From positions 62,001 through 126,000 of the forward strand of contig CAVYHJ010000027.1 of assembly GCA_963768165.1 (NCBI GenBank): a stretch of 64,000 nt of DNA, read 5' to 3'. The notes under the pieces are model-generated. The model ran no database searches, was not told the DNA's origin, and saw nothing but the letters and a program-made list of their open reading frames with translations. Origin of the DNA: CAVYHJ01 sp963768165 [NCBI: uncultured bacterium]. Lineage in GTDB: Bacteria > UBP4 > UBA4092. The translations under genes were made by a program, and so were the position numbers. The first letter of the stretch is position 1. Every line of letters begins with the position of its first letter. This document shows, in pieces, positions 18,782-27,411 of the stretch.

Positions 18782-19870
18782 ATGGCTACCCCAGTTAAAA
18801 AACGCAGGCTCATACGACGAGAAATCCCGTTACCGGTGACATCCCGGGATATTGCTACTTTTTGCCGGTCATTCTCAATATTAATTGAGACTGGAATGCC
18901 CGTGTTACGCAGTCTTAAAATCTTGAGCGAACGAACGAGCAAGATTCGGTTACGTAAAATCGTTTCGGAGATATCCATATCTGTCGAAAACGGGGGAACA
19001 GTGTCCGGGGCTTTCGCCAAATATCCCAAATTTTTCAGTCCCCTTGTCGTGAGCCTGATTCGCGTGGGAGAAACCAGCGGTACTCTGGATCAAGCACTTC
19101 ACCGAATCGCCGATTTATTGGAAAAACAGATTGCCTTGAAACAAAAAGTTCAATCGGCTTTTGCCTATCCTGTGATCGCTTTGCTGGCATCGTTGGGGGT
19201 TATTATTTTTTTACTGGTTCGGGTAATTCCTGTATTTATCCCATTGTACAATGATCCCGAACGAAATGTTCCCATGCCCATTCCAACACAGATTATTATC
19301 AGCGTTTCCGAGTTCTTGACCACGTATTGGTATCTTTATCTTCCGGTATTGCTGGGTGTTATTATCTTCCTAATTCTTTATGGAAAAACCACCAACGGGC
19401 GCTTTTTCTATGACCGGATTAGGCTGCGTTTACCCCTAATTGGATCTCTCTATACAAAAATGATGATGGAACGGTTTTCCCGGACGACCTCTATTTTACT
19501 GCATTCCGGAATCCCTTTGCTGGAAACACTCAAGTTAGTCCGGCATGTTGTCGGCAGTGTAAATATGGCCAAGGTCGTTGACAAAGCTCACGATGTACTG
19601 CAACAGGGCGGTACGTTGGAAGAAACTTTGCGTGAATCACCTTTTATCCCACCTTTATCGGTGGATATTATTTCCATTGGCGAGCAGGCTGGTGCGCTGG
19701 AAGAAGTTCTTAAACGGATCGCCGATACCCTGGATGAGGAAATTGATGTAACCGTTAGAGGTATTACTTCGATTATTGAACCCGTGATGGCTTTGGTGGT
19801 TGGCGGCGTAGTCTTGTTTATCGCTCTTTCCGTCTTCCTGCCTTACTTTGGCCTGGTGCGGGTTATTTAA
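18782..19870 (+). CDS. gspF: Inner-membrane platform protein (GspF/PilC), copy 2, lacking N-terminal cap
   Basis: A platform protein of 362 residues with two T2SSF domains (FCRSFSILIETGMPVLRSLK near residue 28 and FSRTTSILLHSGIPLLETLK near 235) and membrane segments around 140-160, 180-205 and 330-355. It lacks the roughly 50-residue beta cap found at the start of copy 1 and most GspF proteins. TAGGAG precedes the ATG by about 8 bases. Copies 1 and 2 are clearly diverged, suggesting two machines rather than a recent duplication. Confidence 0.88.
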   Translation: MATPVKKRRLIRREIPLPVTSRDIATFCRSFSILIETGMPVLRSLKILSERTSKIRLRKIVSEISISVENGGTVSGAFAKYPKFFSPLVVSLIRVGETSGTLDQALHRIADLLEKQIALKQKVQSAFAYPVIALLASLGVIIFLLVRVIPVFIPLYNDPERNVPMPIPTQIIISVSEFLTTYWYLYLPVLLGVIIFLILYGKTTNGRFFYDRIRLRLPLIGSLYTKMMMERFSRTTSILLHSGIPLLETLKLVRHVVGSVNMAKVVDKAHDVLQQGGTLEETLRESPFIPPLSVDIISIGEQAGALEEVLKRIADTLDEEIDVTVRGITSIIEPVMALVVGGVVLFIALSVFLPYFGLVRVI

Positions 19871-19924
19871 GTTTAAAAGATAAAATATTCGTGTTTAAAA
19901 TTTTAACCTTAAACTTGAAACTAA

Positions 19925-20185
19925 TTAAAGCATTACTCGAAAATTACATTTAGTACACCAGACCCCGCCACGATTCAGGTTTTGCGGGTCGGTTAATCGC
20001 ATTGCCGCCAGTTGTCCTTTTTCACAAAAGGGACACGGTCCCGCGCCTTGGGATTTATCACTGGATTCAAAAAATATTTCCAGTATCTTTTCCATTTGTT
20101 CTTCAATGTACGTTCTTGTTAATTGCTTGGACCGCGATTTCACTTTGGCAGTTGGTGGAACCATATCTGCAGTTCGTGCACACAT
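19925..20185 (-). CDS. Small zinc-ribbon-like protein
   Basis: An 86-residue protein of unknown function. An N-terminal basic part and an amphipathic helix (YIEEQMEKILEIFFESSD) are followed by CPFC...CTKC, a four-cysteine zinc-ribbon pattern. A clear AAAGGAG lies 6-7 bases before the ATG, which supports a real gene. It follows purF on the same strand after 33 bases and may be co-transcribed. Confidence 0.7.
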   Translation of the reverse strand: MCARTADMVPPTAKVKSRSKQLTRTYIEEQMEKILEIFFESSDKSQGAGPCPFCEKGQLAAMRLTDPQNLNRGGVWCTKCNFRVML

Positions 20186-20218
20186 AATAAAACTCCTTTT
20201 AATAAAGAATTTCTTATC

Positions 20219-21634
20219 TTACTTACCCACAACCTGCTCATATTCCGGCAGGACTTGGACGGTGACAGGATATTTCCCATCGAAGCAAGACCGGCAAAAA
20301 TGAATTTTGTGATCCCCCATCACTTTTAACATTCCTTCGATACTCAAATAACCGAGAGAATCCACACCCACATAATTCTTTATTTCTTCAATAGACATAT
20401 TCGCGGCAATTAAATTTTCTTTATGGGGTGTGTCTATCCCATAATAACACGGAGAAATATACGGTGGACTGGCAACCCGCAAATGAATTTCCTGGGCGCC
20501 TCCCTCCCGCAGCATTTTCATAATCTTGCGGCTGGTAGTTCCACGTACAATGGAATCTTCCACCACCACCACGCGTTTTCCTTTTAGCACATCCCGGACA
20601 GGATTATGTTTTATCTTTACACCGAAATCCCGAATAGACTGTCGCGGTTCAATAAACGTCCGCCCCACATAATGATTCCGGATTAATCCCACATCGTAAT
20701 GTATTCCAGATTGTTCCGCGTAACCCAAAGCATGAATATTCGCGGAATCAGGAATCGAAATCACTACATCTGCGTTCACCGGGTATTCCTTAGCCAATTG
20801 TTTTCCTAAATCCTTCCGCACGCTATATACATTTTCGCCAAATACCATGGAATCCGGTCGCGAAAAATAAATTAATTCAAAAATACACTGCCGCAACGGA
20901 TTCTCGTTTGTCGCAAACGCTTGAATAGAGCGCAACCCGTTTTGTTTGTCAATGATAATCATTTCACCGGGTTTCACCTCCCGGATATATTTCGCGTTGA
21001 TAATATCAAAGGCGCATGACTCCGATGCCAATAACCAGGCTCCATTCAATTGCCCCAAACATAACGGGCGAAATCCCAGCGGATCACGAATCCCGATTAA
21101 CGTATCTTTACTGAGAAGTAGCAGGGAATACGCGCCTTTCACCTTTGATAGCGCGTCCAATACAATATCTTCCAGATTCGTTTTTTGAGATCTCGCCATG
21201 AGATGGGCAATGACTTCAGTATCGGTTGTCCCGTTAAAAATTGAACCTTTTGATTCTAATTCACGTCGAATAAAATCGGAATTCACCAGATTTCCGTTAT
21301 GCGCTAAGGCAATCTCGCCATACACACACGTTACGCAAATCGGCTGGGCGTTTTTTAAATGGCTCGAACCGGTCGTCGAATAGCGTACATGGCCGATAGA
21401 TAACGGTCCCGTCAAGCCGTTCAAAACCGTTTCATTGAATACATCCGCCACTAATCCCATTCCGTGATGCGACCGATGCTGGTTAAAATCGCTGGTGACA
21501 ATTCCTGCCGATTCCTGTCCGCGATGCTGCAGCGCGTAGAGCCCCAAATACGTGATTTTTGAGGATTCAGGATATCCAAATGCCCCAAAAACACCACACT
21601 CCTCATGCAGGTCATCATGTTCAAATCGGGTCAT
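20219..21634 (-). CDS. purF: Amidophosphoribosyltransferase
   Basis: PurF catalyses the first step of purine synthesis, PRPP plus glutamine to phosphoribosylamine. The catalytic Cys is in EECGVFGAFG, residue 13 from the preferred start at 21634, leaving a 12-residue propeptide as in B. subtilis-type enzymes. Other marks: QHRGQESAGI, GHVRYSTTGSS, LAHNGNLVN, the PRPP loop VVVVEDSIVRGTT and a C-terminal FCRSCFDGKYP, which suggests the Fe-S cluster type. The frame extends to an ATG at 21751, but these 39 extra residues lack conservation. Neither start has a good Shine-Dalgarno. argB is divergent. Confidence 0.93.
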   Translation of the reverse strand: MTRFEHDDLHEECGVFGAFGYPESSKITYLGLYALQHRGQESAGIVTSDFNQHRSHHGMGLVADVFNETVLNGLTGPLSIGHVRYSTTGSSHLKNAQPICVTCVYGEIALAHNGNLVNSDFIRRELESKGSIFNGTTDTEVIAHLMARSQKTNLEDIVLDALSKVKGAYSLLLLSKDTLIGIRDPLGFRPLCLGQLNGAWLLASESCAFDIINAKYIREVKPGEMIIIDKQNGLRSIQAFATNENPLRQCIFELIYFSRPDSMVFGENVYSVRKDLGKQLAKEYPVNADVVISIPDSANIHALGYAEQSGIHYDVGLIRNHYVGRTFIEPRQSIRDFGVKIKHNPVRDVLKGKRVVVVEDSIVRGTTSRKIMKMLREGGAQEIHLRVASPPYISPCYYGIDTPHKENLIAANMSIEEIKNYVGVDSLGYLSIEGMLKVMGDHKIHFCRSCFDGKYPVTVQVLPEYEQVVGK

Positions 21635-21819
21635 GAATATATTATAACAAGAAAACCCTTTTCCGTTTATGTGTTCCACTTCAGTCGGTGAACTTTGGGT
21701 AAGATTTCCAATATATTTTTGCGAAGGTTTTTTGTTCCGTATTAAAATCATGGGTGATATATACTAATCATTTTTAACTATTTATGTTATATTATTTGAC
21801 AATCGTGATGTAAAATAAT

Positions 21820-22710
21820 ATGTTGAAACCATCGCAAAAATTAATGGATAAAGCCAATACGCTGATTGAGGCGTTGCCGTATATTAAACAATTTTACGGA
21901 AAAACAATTGTTGTAAAATATGGCGGCGCGGCAATGGTGAATGATGAGTTAAAACGCGCCACGATGGAAGACATTGTTTTAATGCGGTATTGCGGGATGA
22001 ATCCTGTAGTGGTTCATGGGGGAGGTCCGGATATTACCAGTATGATGAATCGCCTGGGACTGGAACCGCGTTTTGTGAACGGCCAACGGTATACCGATGA
22101 AGCCACCATGGACATAGTTGAGATGGTTTTGACGGGGAAAACCAATCCTGAGATTGTTACAGCCATTAACCAGCATGGGGGGAAAGCAACCGGTATTAGT
22201 GGAAAAGATTCCGGGTTAATTCTGGCACGGAAATTCACGGGACATGAAAGTGATGAGAACCCACCGGAAGATTTGGGGTTTGTGGGAGACATTGAACGGG
22301 TTAATCCTACATTGATTCAGGCGCTGACCAGCCAGGGATTCATTCCTGTAGTCTCTCCCGTGGGGATGGACGAAAAAGGTCAAAGTTATAACATCAATGC
22401 TGATTTAGTAGCGGGTGCTGTGGCTGGAGCATTGGTTGCTTCTAAATTGATATTACTGACGGATTCACCGGGTATTTTAAAAGATCCGGAAGACCCGTTG
22501 TCCATGTACCATACATTGGAAATGGATGAAATTGACCAAATGATAGACCAAAAAATTATTTGCGGGGGAATGATACCCAAAGTAGAAGCATGTCTACGAG
22601 CGTTAGAATCCGGAGTTGAAAAAACCCATATTATTGACGGGAGAATACCGCATGCTTTGCTTTTGGAGATATATACCGATGAAGGAATTGGTACGGAGAT
22701 TGTAGGATAA
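21820..22710 (+). CDS. argB: Acetylglutamate kinase
   Basis: ArgB (296 residues) phosphorylates N-acetylglutamate, the second step of arginine synthesis. Seen are VVKYGGAAM at the N-terminus, VVVHGGGPDI, GLEPRFVNGQRYTDE, ATGISGKDSGLI, NINADLVAGAVAGAL and LTDSPGIL, and the C-terminal IPHALLLEIYTDEGIGTEI. The N-terminal helix (about 20 residues before the kinase core) is of the kind linked to arginine-sensitive hexameric forms. No other arg genes are adjacent. The ATG has no evident Shine-Dalgarno. Confidence 0.95.
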   Translation: MLKPSQKLMDKANTLIEALPYIKQFYGKTIVVKYGGAAMVNDELKRATMEDIVLMRYCGMNPVVVHGGGPDITSMMNRLGLEPRFVNGQRYTDEATMDIVEMVLTGKTNPEIVTAINQHGGKATGISGKDSGLILARKFTGHESDENPPEDLGFVGDIERVNPTLIQALTSQGFIPVVSPVGMDEKGQSYNINADLVAGAVAGALVASKLILLTDSPGILKDPEDPLSMYHTLEMDEIDQMIDQKIICGGMIPKVEACLRALESGVEKTHIIDGRIPHALLLEIYTDEGIGTEIVG

Positions 22711-22770
22711 TACTGTAGTATTAATCAAATTGGGCTATACTATATGACGCAAGAATATAGGAGTTAGGTA

Positions 22771-23637
22771 ATGGCAGATAACACGACGATTCAACCGGGT
22801 AAAATCCTGATAGCTGAAGATGAACCGGATATCGCACAAATCGTTAAGTTTCTCTTGGAATCCAAGGGGCATAAGGTCACAGTTTGTCCCAATGGTGAAG
22901 AAGCCCTAAAGGCAATACCGGATATATTGCCAGATTTATTAATCTTGGATGTAATGATGCCCAAGATGTCCGGGTTTGCTTTGGTCAAAGAACTCAAAAA
23001 GGACGAGATTTTTGCGGGAATTCCTATTTTGATGGTGAGTGGAATCAGTAAAGGTTCCGATAAATCCGATGAGTTTTGGCAGCATGGAATGAATGTGGAT
23101 GATTATATTACCAAACCCTTTGAACCGAAAGATTTGGTTGCTCGTGTCGAAAATCTGTTGCGAAAAAAAAGGGAAGGCTGGTTGGATACACAACATGATG
23201 GAATGTTAAACAGCACGGTGGGCGGAACCGGTTCAATCTCTGTGAAATCCATGACACCCGCTCCTGTAGAATCTCCAAGTGTATCAGTTGCAGAAAAAAC
23301 CCCGAAAACTCCGGAAGAAGTCGTAAAGACTTTCATCGAATCGTGGAATACACAACGATTTGAACAGGAATATCAATGTTTATCCTCTCGTTTGGCATAT
23401 ACCAGTCAAGGGGAATATGTTCAGCGGAGGCGCTCATATTACGCGGAGACCAATGGTCATGAACCGCATAAACAATCAGTTCAAAGAGTGGTGTCTTCAA
23501 AAGTTAGTGGAAATAACGCGCAAGTGGATATTGTACGACTGGATACGGAAGGAAGTAAATCCCGAATATCAAAAGAAAGTTATATTCTGATTCAGGAAAA
23601 TGATTCTTGGAAAATTAATGCGGTGAAAACCGGATAA
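22771..23637 (+). CDS. Response regulator: REC domain fused to NTF2/SnoaL-like domain
   Basis: Residues about 10-130 are a receiver domain: acidic pair EDEPD, phospho-acceptor Asp in LLILDVMMPKMSG, a Ser in LMVSGIS and Lys in YITKPF. There is no DNA-binding domain. After a 45-residue linker, residues 180-288 (TPEEVVKTFIESWNTQRFEQEY...ILIQENDSWKINAV) resemble NTF2/SnoaL-like cone folds that end in a W-K-I strand. It could be a phosphorylation-gated binding or localisation protein. No histidine kinase is adjacent. Start with AGGAG about 8 bases upstream. A strong terminator follows. Confidence 0.75.
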   Translation: MADNTTIQPGKILIAEDEPDIAQIVKFLLESKGHKVTVCPNGEEALKAIPDILPDLLILDVMMPKMSGFALVKELKKDEIFAGIPILMVSGISKGSDKSDEFWQHGMNVDDYITKPFEPKDLVARVENLLRKKREGWLDTQHDGMLNSTVGGTGSISVKSMTPAPVESPSVSVAEKTPKTPEEVVKTFIESWNTQRFEQEYQCLSSRLAYTSQGEYVQRRRSYYAETNGHEPHKQSVQRVVSSKVSGNNAQVDIVRLDTEGSKSRISKESYILIQENDSWKINAVKTG

Positions 23638-23662
23638 CCTACCTTTAAATTATACAACAAAA

Positions 23663-23706
23663 AAAGAAAGGCGAATGATGATGATTATTCGCCTTTCTTT
23701 TTGTTT
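23663..23706. terminator. Bidirectional rho-independent terminator between convergent genes
   Basis: AAAGAAAGGCGAAT (23663-23676) pairs perfectly over 14 bp with ATTCGCCTTTCTTT (23687-23700), with a 10-base loop. T-rich sequence follows on the plus strand and A-rich sequence precedes it, so it can serve both strands. Confidence 0.85.
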
Positions 23707-23719
23707 ATTAAATGTCTCT

Positions 23720-24616
23720 TTAGGGTTGCGGTTCTTCTTCTTGTTCTTGTGCCTGCCCTTGTTGCGGTTGACCGTACTGTGACTGCAGACTATAGTATTT
23801 TGCCCGTTGTTCAACTGTCAGAGAACTCATCAACTTGGATAGTGTTGCCTGTTCATCCTTTTGGAATTTCTTATCCAGTTCTTCAATCTGTGTCATCTTG
23901 CTGCTTAGCTCAGTGTCTGGAGTGCCCTTTTGTTGTAAATTCGCCAATTCATCTGTCAGTGCGCCGCGCTTTTTCATGAAACTTTCACGTAACGACTGTA
24001 ATTTTTTCAATTGGGTTAAGAACTGTTGTTTTTCTTTACCGGAGATTCCCAATTGCCCCACAATCCACGTCTCATATTCATGCTGGTATTTTTTGGGGTC
24101 TACATTCTCTTGTTGCATGGATTCTTCATTTGATTTACCGGAAGGTTGTTGATATTCATTTTCCGGTCCGGGATTGGCATTATCGTTCCCATATTTATAT
24201 CCAGCCGTACTACGATCATAATATTTATTATAATCATAGTCATAATACGGATACGGGTAATAATAGTAATAAGGATAAGGTGCCGGGTAATAATAATCAT
24301 AAATCGGCCATGGTGCAGGACTCCATGTTATCCAGAACCAATACCGCGGACCCCAATATGGTCCGGGAGGTGCAAATCTAGGACCCCATGCCGGCGGGGG
24401 TGTAAACCGTGAACCGAAATAAGGCGCCCGTGGTCCTGTATAAGCCCCCCGAAAATTAGAGTAACCAGCACCTGGCCCACGAAATCCGGGTCCGCCAGAA
24501 AATCCTCCCCCTCCAATTCTTGGTCCTCCACCCGGTGCGGGTTGTGCATTGACCAACTGTACTCCTAAAGTCAATACTGCCAAAGTGGATATTGCGATAA
24601 CAATCTTTCTTATCAT
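23720..24616 (-). CDS. Secreted Gly/Pro/Tyr-rich protein with Spy-like C-terminus
   Basis: A 298-residue envelope protein with a signal peptide (MIRKIVIAISTLAVLTLGVQLVNA). Residues 25-130 are low complexity: Gly/Pro/Phe/Arg first, then a run of Tyr, Pro and Asp (YDYYYPAPYPYYYYYPYPYY). The C-terminal part (about 185-298) is helical with LGISGKEKQQFLTQLKKLQ and LSSLTVEQRAKYYSLQ, which recall the LTxxQ repeats of Spy/CpxP periplasmic chaperones and heavy-metal sensors. AGGAGG precedes the ATG. A surface or periplasmic structural or chaperone role is inferred. Confidence 0.7.
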   Translation of the reverse strand: MIRKIVIAISTLAVLTLGVQLVNAQPAPGGGPRIGGGGFSGGPGFRGPGAGYSNFRGAYTGPRAPYFGSRFTPPPAWGPRFAPPGPYWGPRYWFWITWSPAPWPIYDYYYPAPYPYYYYYPYPYYDYDYNKYYDRSTAGYKYGNDNANPGPENEYQQPSGKSNEESMQQENVDPKKYQHEYETWIVGQLGISGKEKQQFLTQLKKLQSLRESFMKKRGALTDELANLQQKGTPDTELSSKMTQIEELDKKFQKDEQATLSKLMSSLTVEQRAKYYSLQSQYGQPQQGQAQEQEEEPQP

Positions 24617-24777
24617 ATTAACTCCTCCTTTTGTTGAAATTACTATTGGATTATTTTAGTAATCCATGTATAATTCCACAAGTGTTTTTTTATTATATCT
24701 CACTTTACATAATGCAAATCTTATACCCAAAAGTTCCATTACAATTTTATAGTATACAAGTTAAACTGTAAAATCTT

Positions 24778-25767
24778 ATGAAATTACGCCAAATCCGTGT
24801 CATTATTGGACTTATCATTAGTCTGGCGTTCCTCTATTTGGCTCTCCGGGGAATTGATTGGGGAAATGCCATTTTGGCACTCAAAAAAGCCAGGTACATT
24901 TATGTACTACCTGGGCTAATAGTGTACCTTTTGGCACTATGGGTACGTACATATCGCTGGTCATTTTTACTCCCTCCCGGTGTCAAATTATCCACTAAAA
25001 AGCTTTTTCCCATATATATTATGGGTTGTTTCGCCAATAATATATTGCCTCTTCGAATGGGCGATGTGTATCGCGCGTATATTCTGGGAAAACGGGAAAA
25101 TATTAATAAAAGCAGCGCCCTGGCTTCCATCTTCGTAGATAAAGTATTTGATGCTCTGGCAGTTCTAACGTTTCTCGGAGTGGCGGCGTGGATTTTAAGT
25201 TCCCAATTCCCCTCGTGGGAAAAACGCCTGTTTCAATCTGCCTCCATCTTATTATTTGGCGCAGTAGTATGTCTTTGGACGATTATTTGGTACCGGAATC
25301 TGGCGAATAAACTGATTAACTGGTTTCTCTCTCATTCCTCAGAAAAATGGGAAAAACGGTTGCATTTGGTTATCCATGGGTTTCTCGATGGGTTGGATAC
25401 CCTGCGAAATCACAAACTGGTATTACTGGCTTTTTTCTTTTCCCTGGTCTCCTGGTTAATTGAAGCCGTGATGTATTATATTATTGCCGCGGCGCTAGGC
25501 ACGCAACTCCCTCTTTACGCAAGTCCCGTGATTTTAGCCATTGTCAATCTGGCCTTGATGATTCCATCATCCCCCGGGGGAATCGGAACCTTTGAATATT
25601 TTTGTCGGGAAACGTCCAAACCGTTCTTTCATCCCCCCAGTGTTGCCGTGTCCTACTCTATTTTTGTGCATCTTGCCTGGTTTCTACCGATTATTTTCCT
25701 CGGATTATACTATATGTGGAAAGAACACCTCTCCCTCCATATCGAATCCGAATCCCCCAAAAATTAA
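24778..25767 (+). CDS. Lysylphosphatidylglycerol synthase-type flippase-like membrane protein (UPF0104)
   Basis: This 329-residue protein has seven to eight membrane segments and the family marks RTYRWSFLL, NNILPLRMGDVYRAYIL, SALASIFVDKVFD and a C-terminal IPSSPGGIGTFEYF. It corresponds to the transmembrane (flippase) half of MprF without the aminoacyl-transferase domain; related proteins move lipids or accompany glycosyltransferases. It stands alone here, divergent from the Spy-like gene. No Shine-Dalgarno is visible before the ATG. Terminators follow. Confidence 0.82.
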   Translation: MKLRQIRVIIGLIISLAFLYLALRGIDWGNAILALKKARYIYVLPGLIVYLLALWVRTYRWSFLLPPGVKLSTKKLFPIYIMGCFANNILPLRMGDVYRAYILGKRENINKSSALASIFVDKVFDALAVLTFLGVAAWILSSQFPSWEKRLFQSASILLFGAVVCLWTIIWYRNLANKLINWFLSHSSEKWEKRLHLVIHGFLDGLDTLRNHKLVLLAFFFSLVSWLIEAVMYYIIAAALGTQLPLYASPVILAIVNLALMIPSSPGGIGTFEYFCRETSKPFFHPPSVAVSYSIFVHLAWFLPIIFLGLYYMWKEHLSLHIESESPKN

Positions 25768-25793
25768 CTTTCCACCCCATCTTTTCCGGTTCA

Positions 25794-25824
25794 GGAGTGG
25801 AATTGTTATTCTCAATTCCACTCC
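25794..25824. other. Perfect 12-bp stem-loop after the flippase-like gene
   Basis: GGAGTGGAATTG, loop TTATTCT, CAATTCCACTCC. There is no T-run behind it, so it may be an mRNA 3' stabiliser or a weak terminator rather than a classic one. Confidence 0.5.
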
Positions 25825-25950
25825 CAAGAGCGAACAAGGCTGAGTTTCTTCGCTCTATATGCCATTTTGATACGCTCACCATTTCATGGAGAAGATGAAA
25901 TAATTATTAACAAATGTTAATAATTTATCTTTAATAAAATCAATCGTCCA

Positions 25951-25984
25951 AACTCTTCTGCATTTGTAGAAGAGTTATTTTTTT
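25951..25984 (+). terminator. Rho-independent terminator
   Basis: AACTCTTCT (25951-25959), 8-base loop, AGAAGAGTT (25968-25976), then A and seven T. It probably ends transcription from the flippase-like gene and isolates upp. Confidence 0.8.
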
Positions 25985-26086
25985 ACACTACCTTGATATA
26001 AACAGAAAATTCATGATTGGGAATTACAGACAGAATTATCTAAATTTGCTATAGTATCTAACTTGTTAGTCAAAAGGAGTCATGCT

Positions 26087-26725
26087 ATGTCCATCAATAT
26101 AATCGAACACCCCCTTCTGCAGGATAAATTAGCCCGAATGAGGGATGAGAAAACCCCTTCCGAAACTTTTCGACATCTGGTCATCGAGGTATCCAATCTG
26201 CTGGCGTATGAGGCGACACGGGATTTGCAAACCGTGGAACGGGAAGTCCGCACTCCCCTGAATATGAATGCCAAAGTGCGCATGTTGGTAGGAAAAAGTC
26301 CTGCGATTATTCCCATACTCCGCGCGGGATTGGGAATGGTGGATGGAATTTTACGATTGATTCCCAATGCCATCGTCGGTCATTTGGGAATTTATCGGGA
26401 TCATGAGACCTTGCAACCCATTGTTTACTATAACAAACTTCCCGATGATATCAGCGAACGCCATGTTATTATCGTGGACCCCATGTTTGCCACCGGCGGT
26501 TCCCTGATTGCCGCCTGTGATATGATCAAGAAACATAAACCGCACTCTCTGCGGGCTATGTGTATTCTGGCCGCACCAGAAGGGATGGAAGCTTTTGAAA
26601 AATTACATCCCGATGTTACAGTGTACTGCGCTGCCGTGGATGAACGTCTCAATGATAAGGGATATATCTTGCCGGGACTTGGGGACGCGGGAGACAGGCT
26701 ATTCGGAACTAAAGAAAAATCTTAA
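26087..26725 (+). CDS. upp: Uracil phosphoribosyltransferase
   Basis: Upp salvages uracil with PRPP to UMP. The family marks are present: HPLLQDKLARMRDE, ILRAGLGMVDG, HLGIYRDHETLQPIVYYNKLP, the PRPP loop VIIVDPMFATGGS and the C-terminal DERLNDKGYILPGLGDAGDRLFGT. ATG 26087 has AAAGGAG 7 bases upstream and gives the usual length (212 residues); a longer frame from 26063 is not supported. The gene is convergent with zapA, a GTAGG hairpin lying between. Confidence 0.95.
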   Translation: MSINIIEHPLLQDKLARMRDEKTPSETFRHLVIEVSNLLAYEATRDLQTVEREVRTPLNMNAKVRMLVGKSPAIIPILRAGLGMVDGILRLIPNAIVGHLGIYRDHETLQPIVYYNKLPDDISERHVIIVDPMFATGGSLIAACDMIKKHKPHSLRAMCILAAPEGMEAFEKLHPDVTVYCAAVDERLNDKGYILPGLGDAGDRLFGTKEKS

Positions 26726-26731
26726 TCTAAC

Positions 26732-26751
26732 GTAGGAGACCCTTCAGGGTC
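26732..26751. repeat. GTAGG-headed hairpin between upp and zapA
   Basis: GTAGG at 26732-26736, then GACCC, loop TTCA, GGGTC at 26747-26751, ending just before the zapA stop codon. Confidence 0.45.
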
Positions 26752-26754
26752 GAA

Positions 26755-27090
26755 TTAAAGCGTCTGCAATTCTCTTTCAATCCTGTTGGATAATTCGTGC
26801 AATTTTTCTTCCCATTCAGGAGTGACTTGAGATTGGGAAGGCTGTTGTGAAATCTGTTGAAGTTTTTCCAATTCCGCCCGGGTTGTAAATAAATCATCAA
26901 TAATCGTTATGGCCGACCGGATGGCTATTTTTAATGTATCCGCTGTCCCGCTTTTTTTGGCAATCAACTGCATTCGTTGATCCAGATATTCCGCCAATGC
27001 TTTCGCACGTTCCACCTCGGACGGTTCTACTTTTAAGGTGTAATCCCATCCATATATGCGTACGGTTACAGAGGTTAATTCAGAAATCAT
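26755..27090 (-). CDS. zapA: Cell division protein ZapA
   Basis: This 111-residue protein matches ZapA, which bundles FtsZ protofilaments. The N-terminal globular part (VTVRIYGWDYTLKVEPSE, ALAEYLDQRMQLIAKKSG, TLKIAIRSAITIIDDLF) is followed by a long coiled coil to the C-terminus. It lies 9 bases after a small coiled-coil gene and, across an insert, downstream of pheT; pheT-zapB-zapA is a common bacterial arrangement. Confidence 0.85.
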   Translation of the reverse strand: MISELTSVTVRIYGWDYTLKVEPSEVERAKALAEYLDQRMQLIAKKSGTADTLKIAIRSAITIIDDLFTTRAELEKLQQISQQPSQSQVTPEWEEKLHELSNRIERELQTL

Positions 27091-27099
27091 ATTTTTTCT

Positions 27100-27411
27100 C
27101 TATTGTTTTTCGATAAACAATTCATTGGCAGATTCCGATAAATCAATGGAATCCAATTCCGTAATCAAATTCTCAATCCGTGTCTTGACCGTATTGCGCT
27201 CTTCCAACAATATTTTATTTTCTTCTTCGAGTTTCCCCAGTTGTTCTTTTAATTCAGAAACTTCCGCGGAGACAGATTTCTGTTCTTCCAGTTGTTGCTG
27301 CAATTCCTGTTTATCCTGCGTTACCTGCGCCAATTGCTGCCGCAACCGTTTGGTCGTCGTTAATAATAAATTAATCTTTTCTTCCAATATCGCTAGGTTA
27401 TCCATATCCAC
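27100..27411 (-). CDS. Small coiled-coil protein, ZapB-like
   Basis: A 103-residue protein that is almost entirely coiled coil (KINLLLTTTKRLRQQLAQV, QQLEEQKSVSAEVSELKEQL, KLEEENKILLEERNTVKTRIENLI). Its size and place directly before zapA fit ZapB-like cell division factors. The GTG at 27411 is chosen because AAGGAG lies 8 bases away; ATG 27405 would be too far from it. Sequence alone does not separate it from other short coiled coils. Confidence 0.7.
   Translation of the reverse strand: MDMDNLAILEEKINLLLTTTKRLRQQLAQVTQDKQELQQQLEEQKSVSAEVSELKEQLGKLEEENKILLEERNTVKTRIENLITELDSIDLSESANELFIEKQ

Noticed and set aside
21635-21751. 39-residue N-terminal extension of PurF
   Set aside because: Not conserved in character; a start at 21634 leaves a normal short propeptide before the catalytic Cys.
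24130-24412. Ile-rich and Arg/Pro-rich plus-strand ORFs opposite the Tyr-rich gene
   Set aside because: Products of translating the complement of low-complexity Tyr/Pro codons; not genes.
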